Shown here piece by piece: positions 25,656 through 36,013 of a stretch of DNA of 64,000 bases. The number at the start of each line of letters is the position of its first letter. The stretch's first letter is position 1. The notes below the pieces were generated by a model. It saw only the letters and a list, made by a program, of their open reading frames with translations. It did not search any database and was not told the DNA's origin. This DNA comes from Drosophila miranda (taxonomy: Eukaryota; Arthropoda; Insecta; Diptera; Drosophilidae): contig NC_046675.1 of the NCBI RefSeq assembly GCF_003369915.1, positions 5,456,001-5,520,000 of the forward strand, written 5' to 3'. The position numbers and the translations under genes were made by a program.

Positions 25656-27499
25656 GAGCCAATAGGCAAGGTCTTAGTGAGTACGAATACAAATACCTTG
25701 CTCCCCTTTCGGCAGTGTAGCGCCGTTAATTCAGTCTTGCTTTTCTTTTCCCTTAAACCGTAAGGGCTAGCCCTATGTGGAGCCCAAAGAAAAGAAAGGC
25801 ATAAGGGAATAGAAATACAATATCAATGCTCAAAAGCAAAGAAAAAAAGCAGTCCCCCGAAAGCCTCTGCGCGCCTTGTTCTTTCTCTTCTTTTCTCTTT
25901 TTGTTGTTGTGCTCTCCCAATAAAATTACATTTACAGCAATTATAGCAAGCGGATCGTCTTCGACAAAAGCGCTTTTGGAGATGGATGGCACGTAAGTGA
26001 AAGAATATTGCTTTACTCTAAATAAATTGCATGCATGAGCGTGAGAGAAGGAGAGGTATAGGAAGGAAAGAGGGGGAGAGGTAAAACAGTTGGGCAGATC
26101 CACATGCCGGAAGAGATAGCAAGAACAGTAACCATGGGTTTTTTGTTGTTGTCACAAATGCTCTGTTAAATTTGTATGCCAGTTTAGCGGCTACCTCCTA
26201 TATACATATACTGTTTTTTTATTATATACACATTTAATTCTTTTTTTTCTATTTAGTTATAATTATTCTATTTTAATTATTATTAGTATTATTTTAATTT
26301 CCAACCTGGAATATTCTCGAATCCTGTTGTTCGCTAAAATAGTTATTGAGTCAATTGGGAGTTTAAGTATAGTAGGGAAATGCCCCTGTGTCAAGTAATA
26401 AATAAGTTTTAAAATGAAATCGATAATGAACTAAATTATTTTAGGGCGCCATGCCGAGTGGATTATGGAAATGAAGTGAGTCTGGGGGATTTAGGGATCA
26501 TCGGCCACTAATATGGCTTTGCGGCCCAGATGGTCAAGGTAGGGTGAGCAAAACGCTGCTACACCTACAGCTACTCAGCAGCACAACCCGTACTTCAGCA
26601 TGTTCTGTTTTCTTTGCAGAGCAACCTCTATGTGTGCATAGCTTGTCACTCTTGGTAGTTTCTTTTCTGTATGGCCAGTCCGATCGATCATGTGTTAGGG
26701 AGGAAAACCGCACGCGAAATCAATATTATTATATGTATCCAATGCGAGCAGGTAGCACAGTGGTAAATCCTCACCCCCCCCTTGCCGACGACAAATAGAA
26801 GCCGGAACCAGCGCGTGCTCCTCTGGTCGCTACAATAAGATCAGCTCGTTATGATAGCGTATCGCTATACGTTGTATGCTACACAGTGCATACGAGATAT
26901 GCAAATGATTGACTTTACATACATAAATAGTGATTCTTGCAAACGTACCTGAAGATCTGTCAAGGAATATATACATAAATAGTTCCACAACTATAAATTC
27001 GCTACATTTATATATATTGATACCTTTCCCTCTTATCAACTGTATCAACGTAATATACAGTAATTTTCTTAACTCTGCTTATTAAATTTGTATACATACA
27101 TATTTTCTTAACTTTTTTTTATCAGGCCGGTAAATATAGTAAAGTCAACGTCGGTCACGATATTTTTTATCGATGTTTTAAATTACAACTCTGGACTGAA
27201 TATGGGTATATACTGTTATACTGTTATTCAGTATATACTGTATACTGAAGGGTTAGTGATATGTGGAAATTATTTTTTTAAAAGCAGGTAACAAAATGTT
27301 TTGCTGCAAATAAAACCTTTGTTCACAAAAGTATATTCCAAACTTAAAATGCAAATTGTTATTCGTAATTGATGGTATCTTGGTGGTTATAAGTTAATGA
27401 TTATACGAGGCGAAAACACAACTGGGCAGCACTTAAACGGCGACTGAAACGCAAATGGGCAGCACTTTCTCGGAGGCGTAACGATATATAAATATATTT

Positions 27500-27850
27500 T
27501 TCTATCTGTTGCCCTAGGGATCACCACTCGACGCCTTTCCAGGTGTCAATCCCACCTAGGGCGGACTGGGAGATGAACGAACCAGGCCCTGCAAATGCGG
27601 TCCACTTTTACACTGATCGCAGATCAGTTAGATGTCTTCTTATATGGGTCATCGGACACAGGGACATCCATTAGAATGATGCCGCCAACGATCTAGCCAG
27701 TTATTCCAGCTATCACGGGACACTGGCAGATTGGCACTCACGTCTCCAGACCGTCAATCCCGCACAATTACCGAAGCAATCTGTCTTTTTCTGCCACTGT
27801 CCGGCCCGTTCACGGGCATTTTGGGAAATTTATGCCTACCACGGATTAGG
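27500..27850 (+). mobile_element. Decayed non-LTR retrotransposon remnant (RNase H region)
   Basis: The plus strand, read with stops, contains ADWEMNEPGPANAVHFYTD at about 27561, typical of the start of a retrotransposon RNase H domain, and then WVIGHRDI...NDAANDLA at about 27640-27695, typical of its end. The middle of the domain is missing, so there is an internal deletion. About 100 bases further on, FFCHCPARSRAFW resembles the Cys/His-containing tail that follows RNase H in R1-, I- and LOA-type elements. Stop codons and frame breaks show it is dead. The clade cannot be fixed from this much sequence. Confidence 0.6.
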
Positions 27851-28231
27851 CAGAGAGCGGCAACACAAAGGACCTTTTACAGGTCCAAGTGAAACGGGGG
27901 AAACTCGCCCCCTCTCCCCAGACACCACCACAACCTATCCCAAACTGGATAGACTTCAGTTCTGTTATAGCATTTGGACACATAAACGAAATGTGTTCAT
28001 TGGGAGGTAAGAATTTATATCTAATTACAGAAATTAGTTCAATTTCATCTCTTTTCAGATGACTACCGAGGACACGGCGTTCAAAATAGCAAATAAAATT
28101 GTATGCCCTCCAGTGAAATCGTGTGAGGCGGAGCGAGTTTTTATTAAAAAAAGGACGCAAACATCGATGTTATCCACCCTGTAAGTTGTATTGCATAACC
28201 GATATATGAAAAGGTATTATGTTATGCTATG

Positions 28232-28829
28232 TTTTTATACCCGATACTCAAAATGAGTATTGGGGTATATTAGATTTGTGGTAAAAGTGGATGTGTGTAA
28301 CGTCCAGAAGGAATCGTTTCCGACCCCATAAAGTATATATATGCTTGATCAGCATCAATAGCAGAGTCGATTGAGCCCTGTCTGTCTGTCCGTCCGTCCG
28401 TCCGTCCGTCTGTCCGTCTGTCCATCCCCTTCAGCGCCTAGTGCTCAAAGACTATAAGAGCTAGAGCAACGATGTTTTGGATCCAGACTTCTGTGATATG
28501 TCACTGCTACAAAAATATTTCAAAACTTCGCCCCGCCCACTTCCGCCCCCACAAAAGACGAAAATCTGTGGCATCCACAATTTTGAAGATATGAGAAAAC
28601 CAAAAACGTAGTCTCTTATAGTCTTTGAGCACTAGGCGCTGAAGGGGACGGACAGACGGACGAACGGACGGACAGACAGACAGGGCTCAATCGACTCGGC
28701 TATTGATGCTGATCAAGAATATATATACTTTATGGGGTCGGAAACGATTCCTTCTGGACGTTACACACATCCATTTTCACCACAAATCTAATATACCCCA
28801 ATACTCATTTTGAGTATCGGGTATAAAAA
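28232..28829. mobile_element. Inverted pair of INE-1/DINE-1-like elements (fold-back arrangement)
   Basis: The left arm (28232-28460) and right arm (28613-28829) are near-perfect reverse complements, both ending TTTTTATACCCGATACTCA at the outside and containing a GTCCGTCC/GTCTGTCC run, GACCCCATAAAGTATATA and TTGATCAGCATCAATAGC. The 152-base spacer continues the left copy with CGCCCCGCCCACTTCCGCCC, a segment I associate with INE-1-type repeats. The simplest reading is a longer left copy joined head-to-head to a 5' fragment in reverse. INE-1/DINE-1 elements are non-autonomous Helitron-like repeats with no coding capacity. No target duplication is visible. Confidence 0.7.
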
Positions 28830-29162
28830 TAAAGCCAAACACAAACTGATTCCCCAGGCTTCATATTACCGACACGTGTGCGCTCCTTCGCTCTATCGCA
28901 GTGTGGCTTTGCAGTTAGGGATGGTAGGGTTACGTACTGAAAAAAGCTCTTTCACCCGCGGGCTCTATCCGAGTAATACTCGTACTTGAAGCCCCCATTC
29001 CAGCCAACCCATTGGATTAGTGCGCTGTGACCTTTCCATAGAGATACATATGTAAGTGTATATGTCTATATAAACTGAGTTCAGGTTATCTCACCATCGT
29101 TGTATAATCTTTTAAATAATATTAATTTAATTCAAGTTTTCAACATGGTACTTTAGTATTTT

Positions 29163-30923
29163 TCAAAAAGCAGCAATGAGATTGAGAAGCAGCCAGATAG
29201 CAGCTGCAGCACTGCACAAAAGAATCAGCTGCAACGTGCGATGCAGCATGTGAAACCTAAACACAATTAAAATTCTTTATTTAGGTTCACTCCACTTTGA
29301 AAATGAGTTTACTTACCGCCTCCATACCCTTTGACCCTCAGCAATGGAGGACGGAGAACGTGGCTCTTTGCAGAGGTAGAAGCGCATTCCGCGTAGGGCA
29401 CGATTGAAATAACTATCCCAGTCCAGAGCCAACATGTCAAAGTTGTATATCTCCTGATCCTGTGGCGACATACTTTGCCACAGCCTATCCTTGTTTTTCG
29501 TACCGAACTTCCAACTCCGGCAGGTGAACGGCCTCAATAACAGCATGTTCTTATGTACTTTCTGGTATATTTTTAACAGGCGCGGCTTTCGGCCGATCGC
29601 ACAAAGTGCCAGATCCACTACAAGGCCGGGGAGAGTATGATAGAAAAACGCAGCCAGGGGAAAGAGCCAGGAAGTGGTCATGAAATGCATGAAGGGGTAC
29701 CACAGCATCTTCGTCACTGCATAATTTTCACCAATTGACTGCGTCTTGTCCCTGAATGCGCCATAGGTCAAAAGGTTTTGCTCACTGGGTGTAAGGTGGT
29801 AGATAGGAGGTGGCGATGAAGTTCTCACAGCTGAAGCTGCTGTTTTCCAGGCACTCGCCAAAGCCATGCTGGCACAGTAGTCCACAGGAACCACACTGTT
29901 CTGCGCGTTCACATCGACCAGCGCAATGCGTATGACCCCGTGAGCGACTCCATACACTAACCCTATTGGTCCGTAAAGATTGTCAATATAACCTGACACG
30001 GGTTCGCTGGAGGTGGCAATAACTGTGATCATGGAAAGAAAATTTTTAGAAAATTCCGATGACCCTTCTTTAAGCACTTACTAATGGCTGGTCGAAAAAT
30101 GCACAAGGGCAAATCGCCCGCCTCCCGAAGGATCACATCTTCGCCAAGAGCCTTGGTGTAAGTATAGGTGTTCGGAAACGATCCCAGCAGAGCAGACGTC
30201 ATGTTGTCTATCAGCTGATCACCTAGCTGATCAGTCATTTCCAGCACCTTCTTAGAACTGTTCGTCAGAAGTTCAGGATAGAACTTTTCCTGGATGTGAT
30301 CTATCACACAGTTGGCGAAGGCTGTCGAGACGTGAACAAATGCATCCAGGTTGACCATTTGCTTCCCCAGCTGCACCATCAGTCGCGTGGCGCGAGTATT
30401 GATGGCCAGTGCCACATGCAACGGCTCGTTGAACCGTACTGTGGCTGCTCCGTGAAGAACGATCTGCACCTCTGATGTCAGGAGCCTTCGGTCCGTATCG
30501 CTTATGCCTAGGTCCGGCTCCAGACAATCTCCAGCGATGGGGCATACTCGCTGCAGAGCGTCTGACTTGGACTTCAGTAGGAGTTCAAAAACCTTTTTGG
30601 GAAATCCTGAATGAGAACCTACTTTTATGGTAAGGCTTCATGGTTAATACGCACAAGATCCTTTGACCATTCACTGATTCGTTCCTGAATTTCCACGCCA
30701 CGCTTCGGTCTGATCAATAAATATATTTGCTTTACCTCCGTGGTTCGTAAGAGTTTCTCAACCATAACTAAAAGCTCGGTAAATAAACGGACCGTTTGTC
30801 AAAATTATCGAATATGAGGTGTGCTTCATGAAAATCTCGATTTGTACCTTTTCCCAAGAATCCGGTGCCTCCTGTTATGAAAACGGTTTTGTTTCTGTAA
30901 AACCTTTGGATATCGGTTTCCAT
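29163..30923 (-). CDS. Fatty acyl-CoA reductase, array copy 1
   Basis: Five exons: 30923..30848, 30767..30655, 30592..30082, 30022..29317 and 29256..29163, giving 499 residues with a continuous frame. The enzyme reduces fatty acyl-CoA to fatty alcohol using NADPH. Visible features are the Rossmann motif GGTGFLG near residues 18-24, the catalytic YTYTK (Tyr and Lys four apart) at the end of exon 3, the C-terminal FAR_C domain (KPRLLKIYQKVHKN...) and a hydrophobic tail anchor in the last exon (LILLCSAAAAIWLLLNLIAAF). It is the last of four tandem copies and the most AT-rich at its 3' end. Exons 2-3 and the intron between them are nearly identical to copy 4 (see findings). No disabling change was seen. 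It is likely related to D. melanogaster CG17560/CG17562/CG14893, but one-to-one orthology cannot be assigned. Confidence 0.9.
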
Positions 30924-31010
30924 TTTGACTTTGCAGTTCCCTAATCCTCGAAGCGGAACGTACAACCAGAAGTGAAAACTTAAAATAGAAAAAGTTTCGA
31001 CTCTGGGGCC

Positions 31011-31019
31011 CTTTTTATA
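31011..31019 (-). promoter_or_regulatory. TATA box of reductase copy 1
   Basis: TATAAAAAG on the minus strand, about 90 bases before the start codon at 30923, at a distance giving a leader of roughly 60 bases. No strong initiator is seen. Confidence 0.45.
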
Positions 31020-31481
31020 GGCATTTAATACGCCTACAGTAGAAACTTGCGAATTAAAACTTTGAACTCGAATTTAATTTCTAATCGTTTGCGGGTATTA
31101 TAAATTGGTGTTTGGTAGATCTTAAAGTTTCCCGCAGAACAAAAGGTTCTATTTGACAGAGACTACTGTACCTGACCTTTATGTTCCAGAATACAATAGC
31201 AGTATATTTTTTTGTTTAGCATTAACTTATGCAAACCAACTGACACCGAGAGCAACATGCTATTTGTAAATTCAGTCGGCGCCGGGCTTGGTTTTTATAA
31301 GTTGCATGGGAGAACCACCTATATATTATTCTATTTGTGTGGTATTCGACAGTTGGAAGCACACTATTTTCGTGGCAAGTCGATGGGAATTTCGAGATTA
31401 AAACAATAAGTGACCAATTGAGCTTCATTCAAAGGGAAGTATTTATTTCTTCTAACACACCATTTGGATATACTACGAGCA

Positions 31482-33244
31482 TCAAATAAAAAAGACTAAG
31501 ATCTTAAGGAGCCACCACAAAAAGAGTCCTGCCACACAGCATAATGCCACTTGAAGGCTGTAGTGCAATATCTTCAATCTGTGCAAATAGGAGATAGGGG
31601 AAGCAATGCTGATTATGGAATCACAAATCAATAGCCTTCAATATGTGGCAAATTACCGTTCGAATAGCCGCAGACCCTTTTCAATAGACTCCGATGTTGG
31701 AGCTTCTTTCCCCAAATATAGCCGCATGCCCAGCAAGGCATGTCTGAAGTAATCCTTCCAATCCAGACCCTTCATGTCAAAGTAGTAGACTCGGCGCTCT
31801 TCTGCGGACATAAGCTCACGCAAGCGATCTGTATTTTTGGTTTCAAAGTGCCAGGCTCTGTGCAAAAACGGCTGTAATATGTCCATATTTTTGTGAATCT
31901 TCCGATATACTTTCACCAAGCGGGGCTTCCGCCCTGTAAGACGCAGCACCAGATCGAAGACGTGTCCGGGCAAGATGTGATAGAAGAAAGCAGCGAAATG
32001 ATAGACCCACGGAGTTTTTACGCAATGAAGAAAGGGGTACCAGATCATTTTCGTGAGGGGGAATTGACTTCGAAAGCTAACACCATAATTTATAAAGTCT
32101 CTATTAGTTAGTGCGTTCTGTTCAGTGGGTGCCAGGGTGTAAACTATGGGCCTTGGCATTTTCTCGTCCCGAACCCTGTTCTTAGACGTCTGCCAAGTAC
32201 TGGCCAGCGCCACGTTGGCGCAATAGTCGACAGGAACTAGGTTGGCAAAGGCCTCCGTGTTTAGGCTGGCGACGCGTAAAACTCCAAGAGCGACACCGTA
32301 AATCAAGGCAATGGGTCCATAGAGGTTATCGATCCAGCCTGCGACGGGCTCCTTGTGGCTTGCCATGACTGCAATTATTGATCATGAAATTCAGTTATTC
32401 TGCACGCTAATCACTTACTAACTGCTGGACGAAAGATGGACAGCGGCAGGTCGCCCGCTTCACGAAGAATCACGTCCTCTGCCAGGGCTTTGGTGTATGT
32501 GTAGGTGTTGGGATACGATCCGAGCAGAGCTGGGGTCATGTTGTTCATTAACTCCTCACTCAGCTGGTCACACATTTCCAGTACCTTCTCCGAGCTGCAA
32601 GTCAAGTGCTCGGGATACAACTTCTCCTCTATGTGCTCGATCACGCAGTTGGAGAACGCTGTGGAGATGTGCAAGAAGGCCTCCAGGTGTCTCATCTGCT
32701 TGGCCAGCTGCACCATCAGTCGCGTGGCGCGAGTATTGATGGCCAGTGCCACATGCAACGGTTCGTTGAACCGGACTGTGGCTGCTCCGTGAAGAACGAT
32801 CTGCACCTCTGATGCCAGGAGCCTTCGGTCCGTATCGCTTATGTCCAGGTCCGGATAAAGGCAGTCTCCGGGAATGGGCATCAAGCGCTCAAAGGCTTCT
32901 GGCCTTGATTGGAGTAGCACTTCAAACAGCTAATATGTGCATGAACCAGTTAATTCGAAACATATTTTAGTCCTACATTTAAAGACCTACCGGCTCCGTC
33001 TGCCAGGACTGAATACGCTCCTGAATGTTTTTACCACATTTGGATCTAATCATTATGTATATTCGTTTCACGTCAGTGCTACGCAGGAGCTTCTCGATTA
33101 TCACTAGAAGAATCCTCTGCATTATATTTAAACCTGTTTTTCCAATGGAGCATGTACAAATTCAATACCTTTTCCCAAAAACCCGGTGGCACCGGTTAAA
33201 AAAACTACTTTTTCCTTATAAAATCCTTTAATACCAGACTCCAT
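31482..33244 (-). CDS. Fatty acyl-CoA reductase, array copy 2
   Basis: Five exons: 33244..33169, 33103..32991, 32929..32419, 32368..31657 and 31578..31482, giving 502 residues. Exon phases and the lengths of exons 1-3 (76, 113 and 511 bases) are the same as in the other three copies, showing descent by tandem duplication. The N-terminus has GATGFLG (NAD(P)-binding), exon 3 ends with the catalytic YTYTKALAED, exon 4 carries the FAR_C domain, and exon 5 adds a membrane anchor (VALCCVAGLFLWWLLKILVFF). Exon 2 carries IRSKCGKN where the other copies have RPKRG, so the copies are diverging there. The product should sit in the ER or peroxisomal membrane and make fatty alcohols for surface lipids; this is family knowledge. 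It appears intact. Confidence 0.9.
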
Positions 33245-33352
33245 TTTGGTATTAAATTGTATAAAAAATCAATTTTTATAAACTTGAATCTAAGAAACTC
33301 GTAGCGTATGCAACGGCTAAATGTACTAAGAGAATTAATTGGATTTCGCGTC

Positions 33353-33362
33353 ACTTTTTATG
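33353..33362 (-). promoter_or_regulatory. TATA-like element of reductase copy 2
   Basis: GCATAAAAAGT on the minus strand about 110 bases before the start codon at 33244. Weaker than the TATA box of copy 3. Confidence 0.3.
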
Positions 33363-33464
33363 CGATTTCGTGAAAGCGAAACTCATGCATTAAATCGTGA
33401 TGTCACTGGGGTCGTGTCACCAGACCGGGTCTAATTTATACAAGCCCAAATAAATCCTAATACC

Positions 33465-33500
33465 TAATGAATGTAATGAATGTAATGAATGCAATCCATG
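33465..33500. repeat. TAATGAATG tandem units
   Basis: Three to four imperfect 9-10-base units (TAATGAATG, then GCAATCCATG-type variants) between reductase genes 2 and 3. Confidence 0.6.
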
Positions 33501-33816
33501 CAATCAATCCAATGTACACTTATCGATTGTGTTGGAATTTACAATTTACTCACTCGATATCTGAATAGGTTCCACAGCACATTGGATTTCGACGATGAAC
33601 GTATTCGATTTCTCACAGTTTTCGACAGTTGGAACGATTCACAAACAAATACAAACAATATATAAACCTAAATAAAAGACGGTATATTCAACCTTGAGTG
33701 ATTTCTGACGTATTATATTCCCTTTTTTTTTAAAAAAAAAAGACTTTTCCAAGCTTAACAAACTTTGGAGGCTTCCCAGAACTTTGAGACTTTTAACTCT
33801 TTATTAATTCAGATTT

Positions 33817-35674
33817 CTAGTTAATGAGAAGCCTGGAAAGCGACCACAGAATTGCTCCAGCACCGCACGCCAGAGAAGCCTTCAAAACGTTATGCAAGAT
33901 CTTAAGACTGTGGGGATATGAAAATAAAAAAAAACATTGATATCAAGAAGATACGTTTTAGACAATAAACCTTCGGGAGAACAAAGTCTTACCGCCTTAA
34001 CAGCTTCAGACTCTGCGCTATGGACTCGGGAGTGTGGGGATCCTTGGCCAAATACAGTCGTACGCCAAGCAAGGCCTTGTTGAAATAGTCAGTCCAATCC
34101 AAACTCGCCATGTCGAATTGATAGATGATGCGATCTTTAGCCGACATGAGTTCTCGCAGTCGGTTCGTGTTCTTCGTATCGAAGATAAAGGTTCTGCTTG
34201 TAAACGGCCCCAATAACGCAATATTTTTGTGAATCTTCTGGTAAAGGTCCACCATCCGAGGCTTCCGTCCCATAAGACGAAGTATCAGATCCATGAAATA
34301 GCCAGGCAAGATATGATAGAAAAAGGCACCCATGGCGAAGAGCCATGGATTCGAGACGCAATTAATGAACGGGTACCACACCATCTTGGAGAGTGGGAAA
34401 ATGTCGCGACAAGCAAACGATAAGTCGATAAATCTCCCAAAGGTAATCACGTTGTTATCGCTGGGTGCCAGCGTGTATATGGTCGGTTTTCCTTCCACTG
34501 TGCCGCTCTGTGCATTCTGATCCGTTTTCCATGCGCAGGCCAATGCAGCGTTGGCGCTATAATCACCTGGCACCAGGCCGATATGCGCCTTAGTGTTGAC
34601 GCACATTATGCGCAGAACTCCCCGAGCACCGCCGAAGATTAGGGCAATGGGTCCGTACAGATTGTCAGTCCAACCAACGACGGGCTCCTTGTAGGTGGGC
34701 ACGACTGTGGAGAGTCATGTTACACAATGTTTCAGTTCCATCCAAGGCCTCGCATCATATAAGGAAAAACTTACTAATGGCCGGCCGAAAAATGCACACG
34801 GGCAGGTCGCCCGCTTCCCGCAGGATCAAGTCTTCCCCCAGAGCCTTTGTGTATGTGTAGGTGTTGGGATACGATCCGAGCAGAGCTGGGGTCATACTGT
34901 CGATCAGTTGATCACTTAGCTGTTCGCGAATGGCCAGCACTTTGTCGGAACTGCAGCTCAAGTGCTCAGGGTAGAACTTCTCCTCGACGTGCGTCACCAC
35001 ACAGTTCGAGTAGGCTGTGGATATATGGACATAGGCCTGCAGGTGCACCATCTGCTTGGCCAGCTGCACCATTAGTCGCGTGGCACGGGTATTGATATCA
35101 AGGGCCAAGTGCAACGCCTCATCGAATCGAACTGTGGCTGCTCCGTGAATGACGATCTGCACCTCGGATGCCAGCAGCCTGCGGTCCGCCGCATTTATGC
35201 CCAGGTCTGGTGCCAGACAATCTCCAACGATCGGTACAACGCGCTGCATGGCTCCGGGCTTGGACTTTAGGAGCTCTCCGAACACCTTGATGGGGTCTGG
35301 GGTATGAGCTCAAGATTCATTGACATTGGTGGGCCCACCATTACTCACCACATCTTTCTCCCATTTGACAATGCGTTCCCGAATGCTCTCACCTCGCTTG
35401 GGTCTCGTCATGGAATAAATGCGCTTCACCTCCGTTGACCGCAAAATTTTCTCAATGATAACTGAAAGGCAAAAGAAATTCACAAAAAAACTGCACTTTG
35501 GGGTCGGCCGTTTGGACTTTTGCTTATTAATATTTTCCATTTATCATTTTCCATAGTAGAGAATATTTGATAGAGAGTTTGTAAGCTGTTCCACATACTT
35601 TTTCCCAAATAACCTGTTCCACCAGTTAGGAAAATGGTTTTGCCTTTATAAAATCCCTGGATATCGGAATCCAT
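33817..35674 (-). CDS. Fatty acyl-CoA reductase, array copy 3
   Basis: Five exons: 35674..35599, 35461..35349, 35285..34775, 34704..33993 and 33907..33817, giving 500 residues. The GGTGYLG dinucleotide motif is at residues 18-24 and the catalytic Tyr206 and Lys210 are in YTYTK. The FAR_C region (GRKPRMVDLYQKIHKN) and a C-terminal hydrophobic anchor follow. This copy is the most divergent of the four in exon 3 (FDEALHLALDINTRAT in place of FNEPLHVALAINTRAT), so it does not share the nearly identical tract seen in copies 1, 2 and 4. The exon 2 donor is a perfect GTGAGT and the acceptor is ATCAAG, phase 0. A TATA plus initiator promoter lies just upstream. It appears intact. Confidence 0.9.
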
Positions 35675-35722
35675 TTTGATGTGAGACTTTGATTGATTGC
35701 CGCCGAGTAGAAGTGTGGCTTG

Positions 35723-35760
35723 ACTGAAGAGTAATTCCAGTTTAGTGCCGCTATTTATAT
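35723..35760 (-). promoter_or_regulatory. TATA + initiator core promoter of reductase copy 3
   Basis: On the minus strand TATAAATAGC (35760-35751) is followed about 30 bases later by TCAGTC (35728-35723), a match to the arthropod initiator. This predicts a transcription start near 35726 and a leader of about 50 bases before the ATG at 35674. Confidence 0.6.
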
Positions 35761-36013
35761 GGACTAAATAATTTCCACCCAACAAAGGTCAGTCTGCAAA
35801 GTCAGCGCTCAATGCAATGCGGAATTCAAATCAGTTCGTGCACACGTATATTGTATATTATAAAGCCATAACAAGAAAGGAATCGTTCAACTATTGCAAC
35901 TGGTTTGGGCAAGGGCAAAGAAAGCACTTCCCCCTTTTAATTTATTCAAAAACACCAAAATAACTCAAATCCGAGCATATAATATGTATGTACATATTGT
36001 ACTATATACCATA

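Larger units (their letters stand above)
24387..29162. other. Intergenic region between the LRR gene and the reductase array
   Basis: AT-rich, repeat-bearing DNA. It contains a candidate small secreted ORF (25212-25655), a retroelement RNase H remnant (27.5-27.85 kb) and an inverted pair of INE-1-like repeats (28.2-28.8 kb), each listed separately. Around 27.21-27.25 kb are short repeats of ATACTGTT/TATACTG. Nothing else is supported. Confidence 0.6.
33245..33816. other. Spacer between reductase copies 2 and 3
   Basis: Holds the promoter of copy 2 and a short tandem array with TAATGAATG units (33465-33500). No further gene. Confidence 0.5.

Noticed and set aside
26740-26775. A GTAGCACAGTGGTAAATCCTC string resembling a tRNA D-arm
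   Set aside because: No T-arm, anticodon stem or acceptor stem can be built around it.
27846-28160. A 104-codon minus-strand frame
   Set aside because: It runs antisense across the retroelement remnant and its flank and has no protein features.
32497-32812. Plus-strand frames opposite exon 3 of the reductases (also near 34847 and 37033)
   Set aside because: They are antisense shadows of the conserved reductase exon and recur at the same place in each copy.
35281-35348. An apparent out-of-frame splice in reductase copy 3, and similar ones in copies 1 and 4
   Set aside because: Using the AAG acceptor directly before GTN TTC/TTT restores phase 0 in all copies and equal exon lengths, so there is no anomaly.
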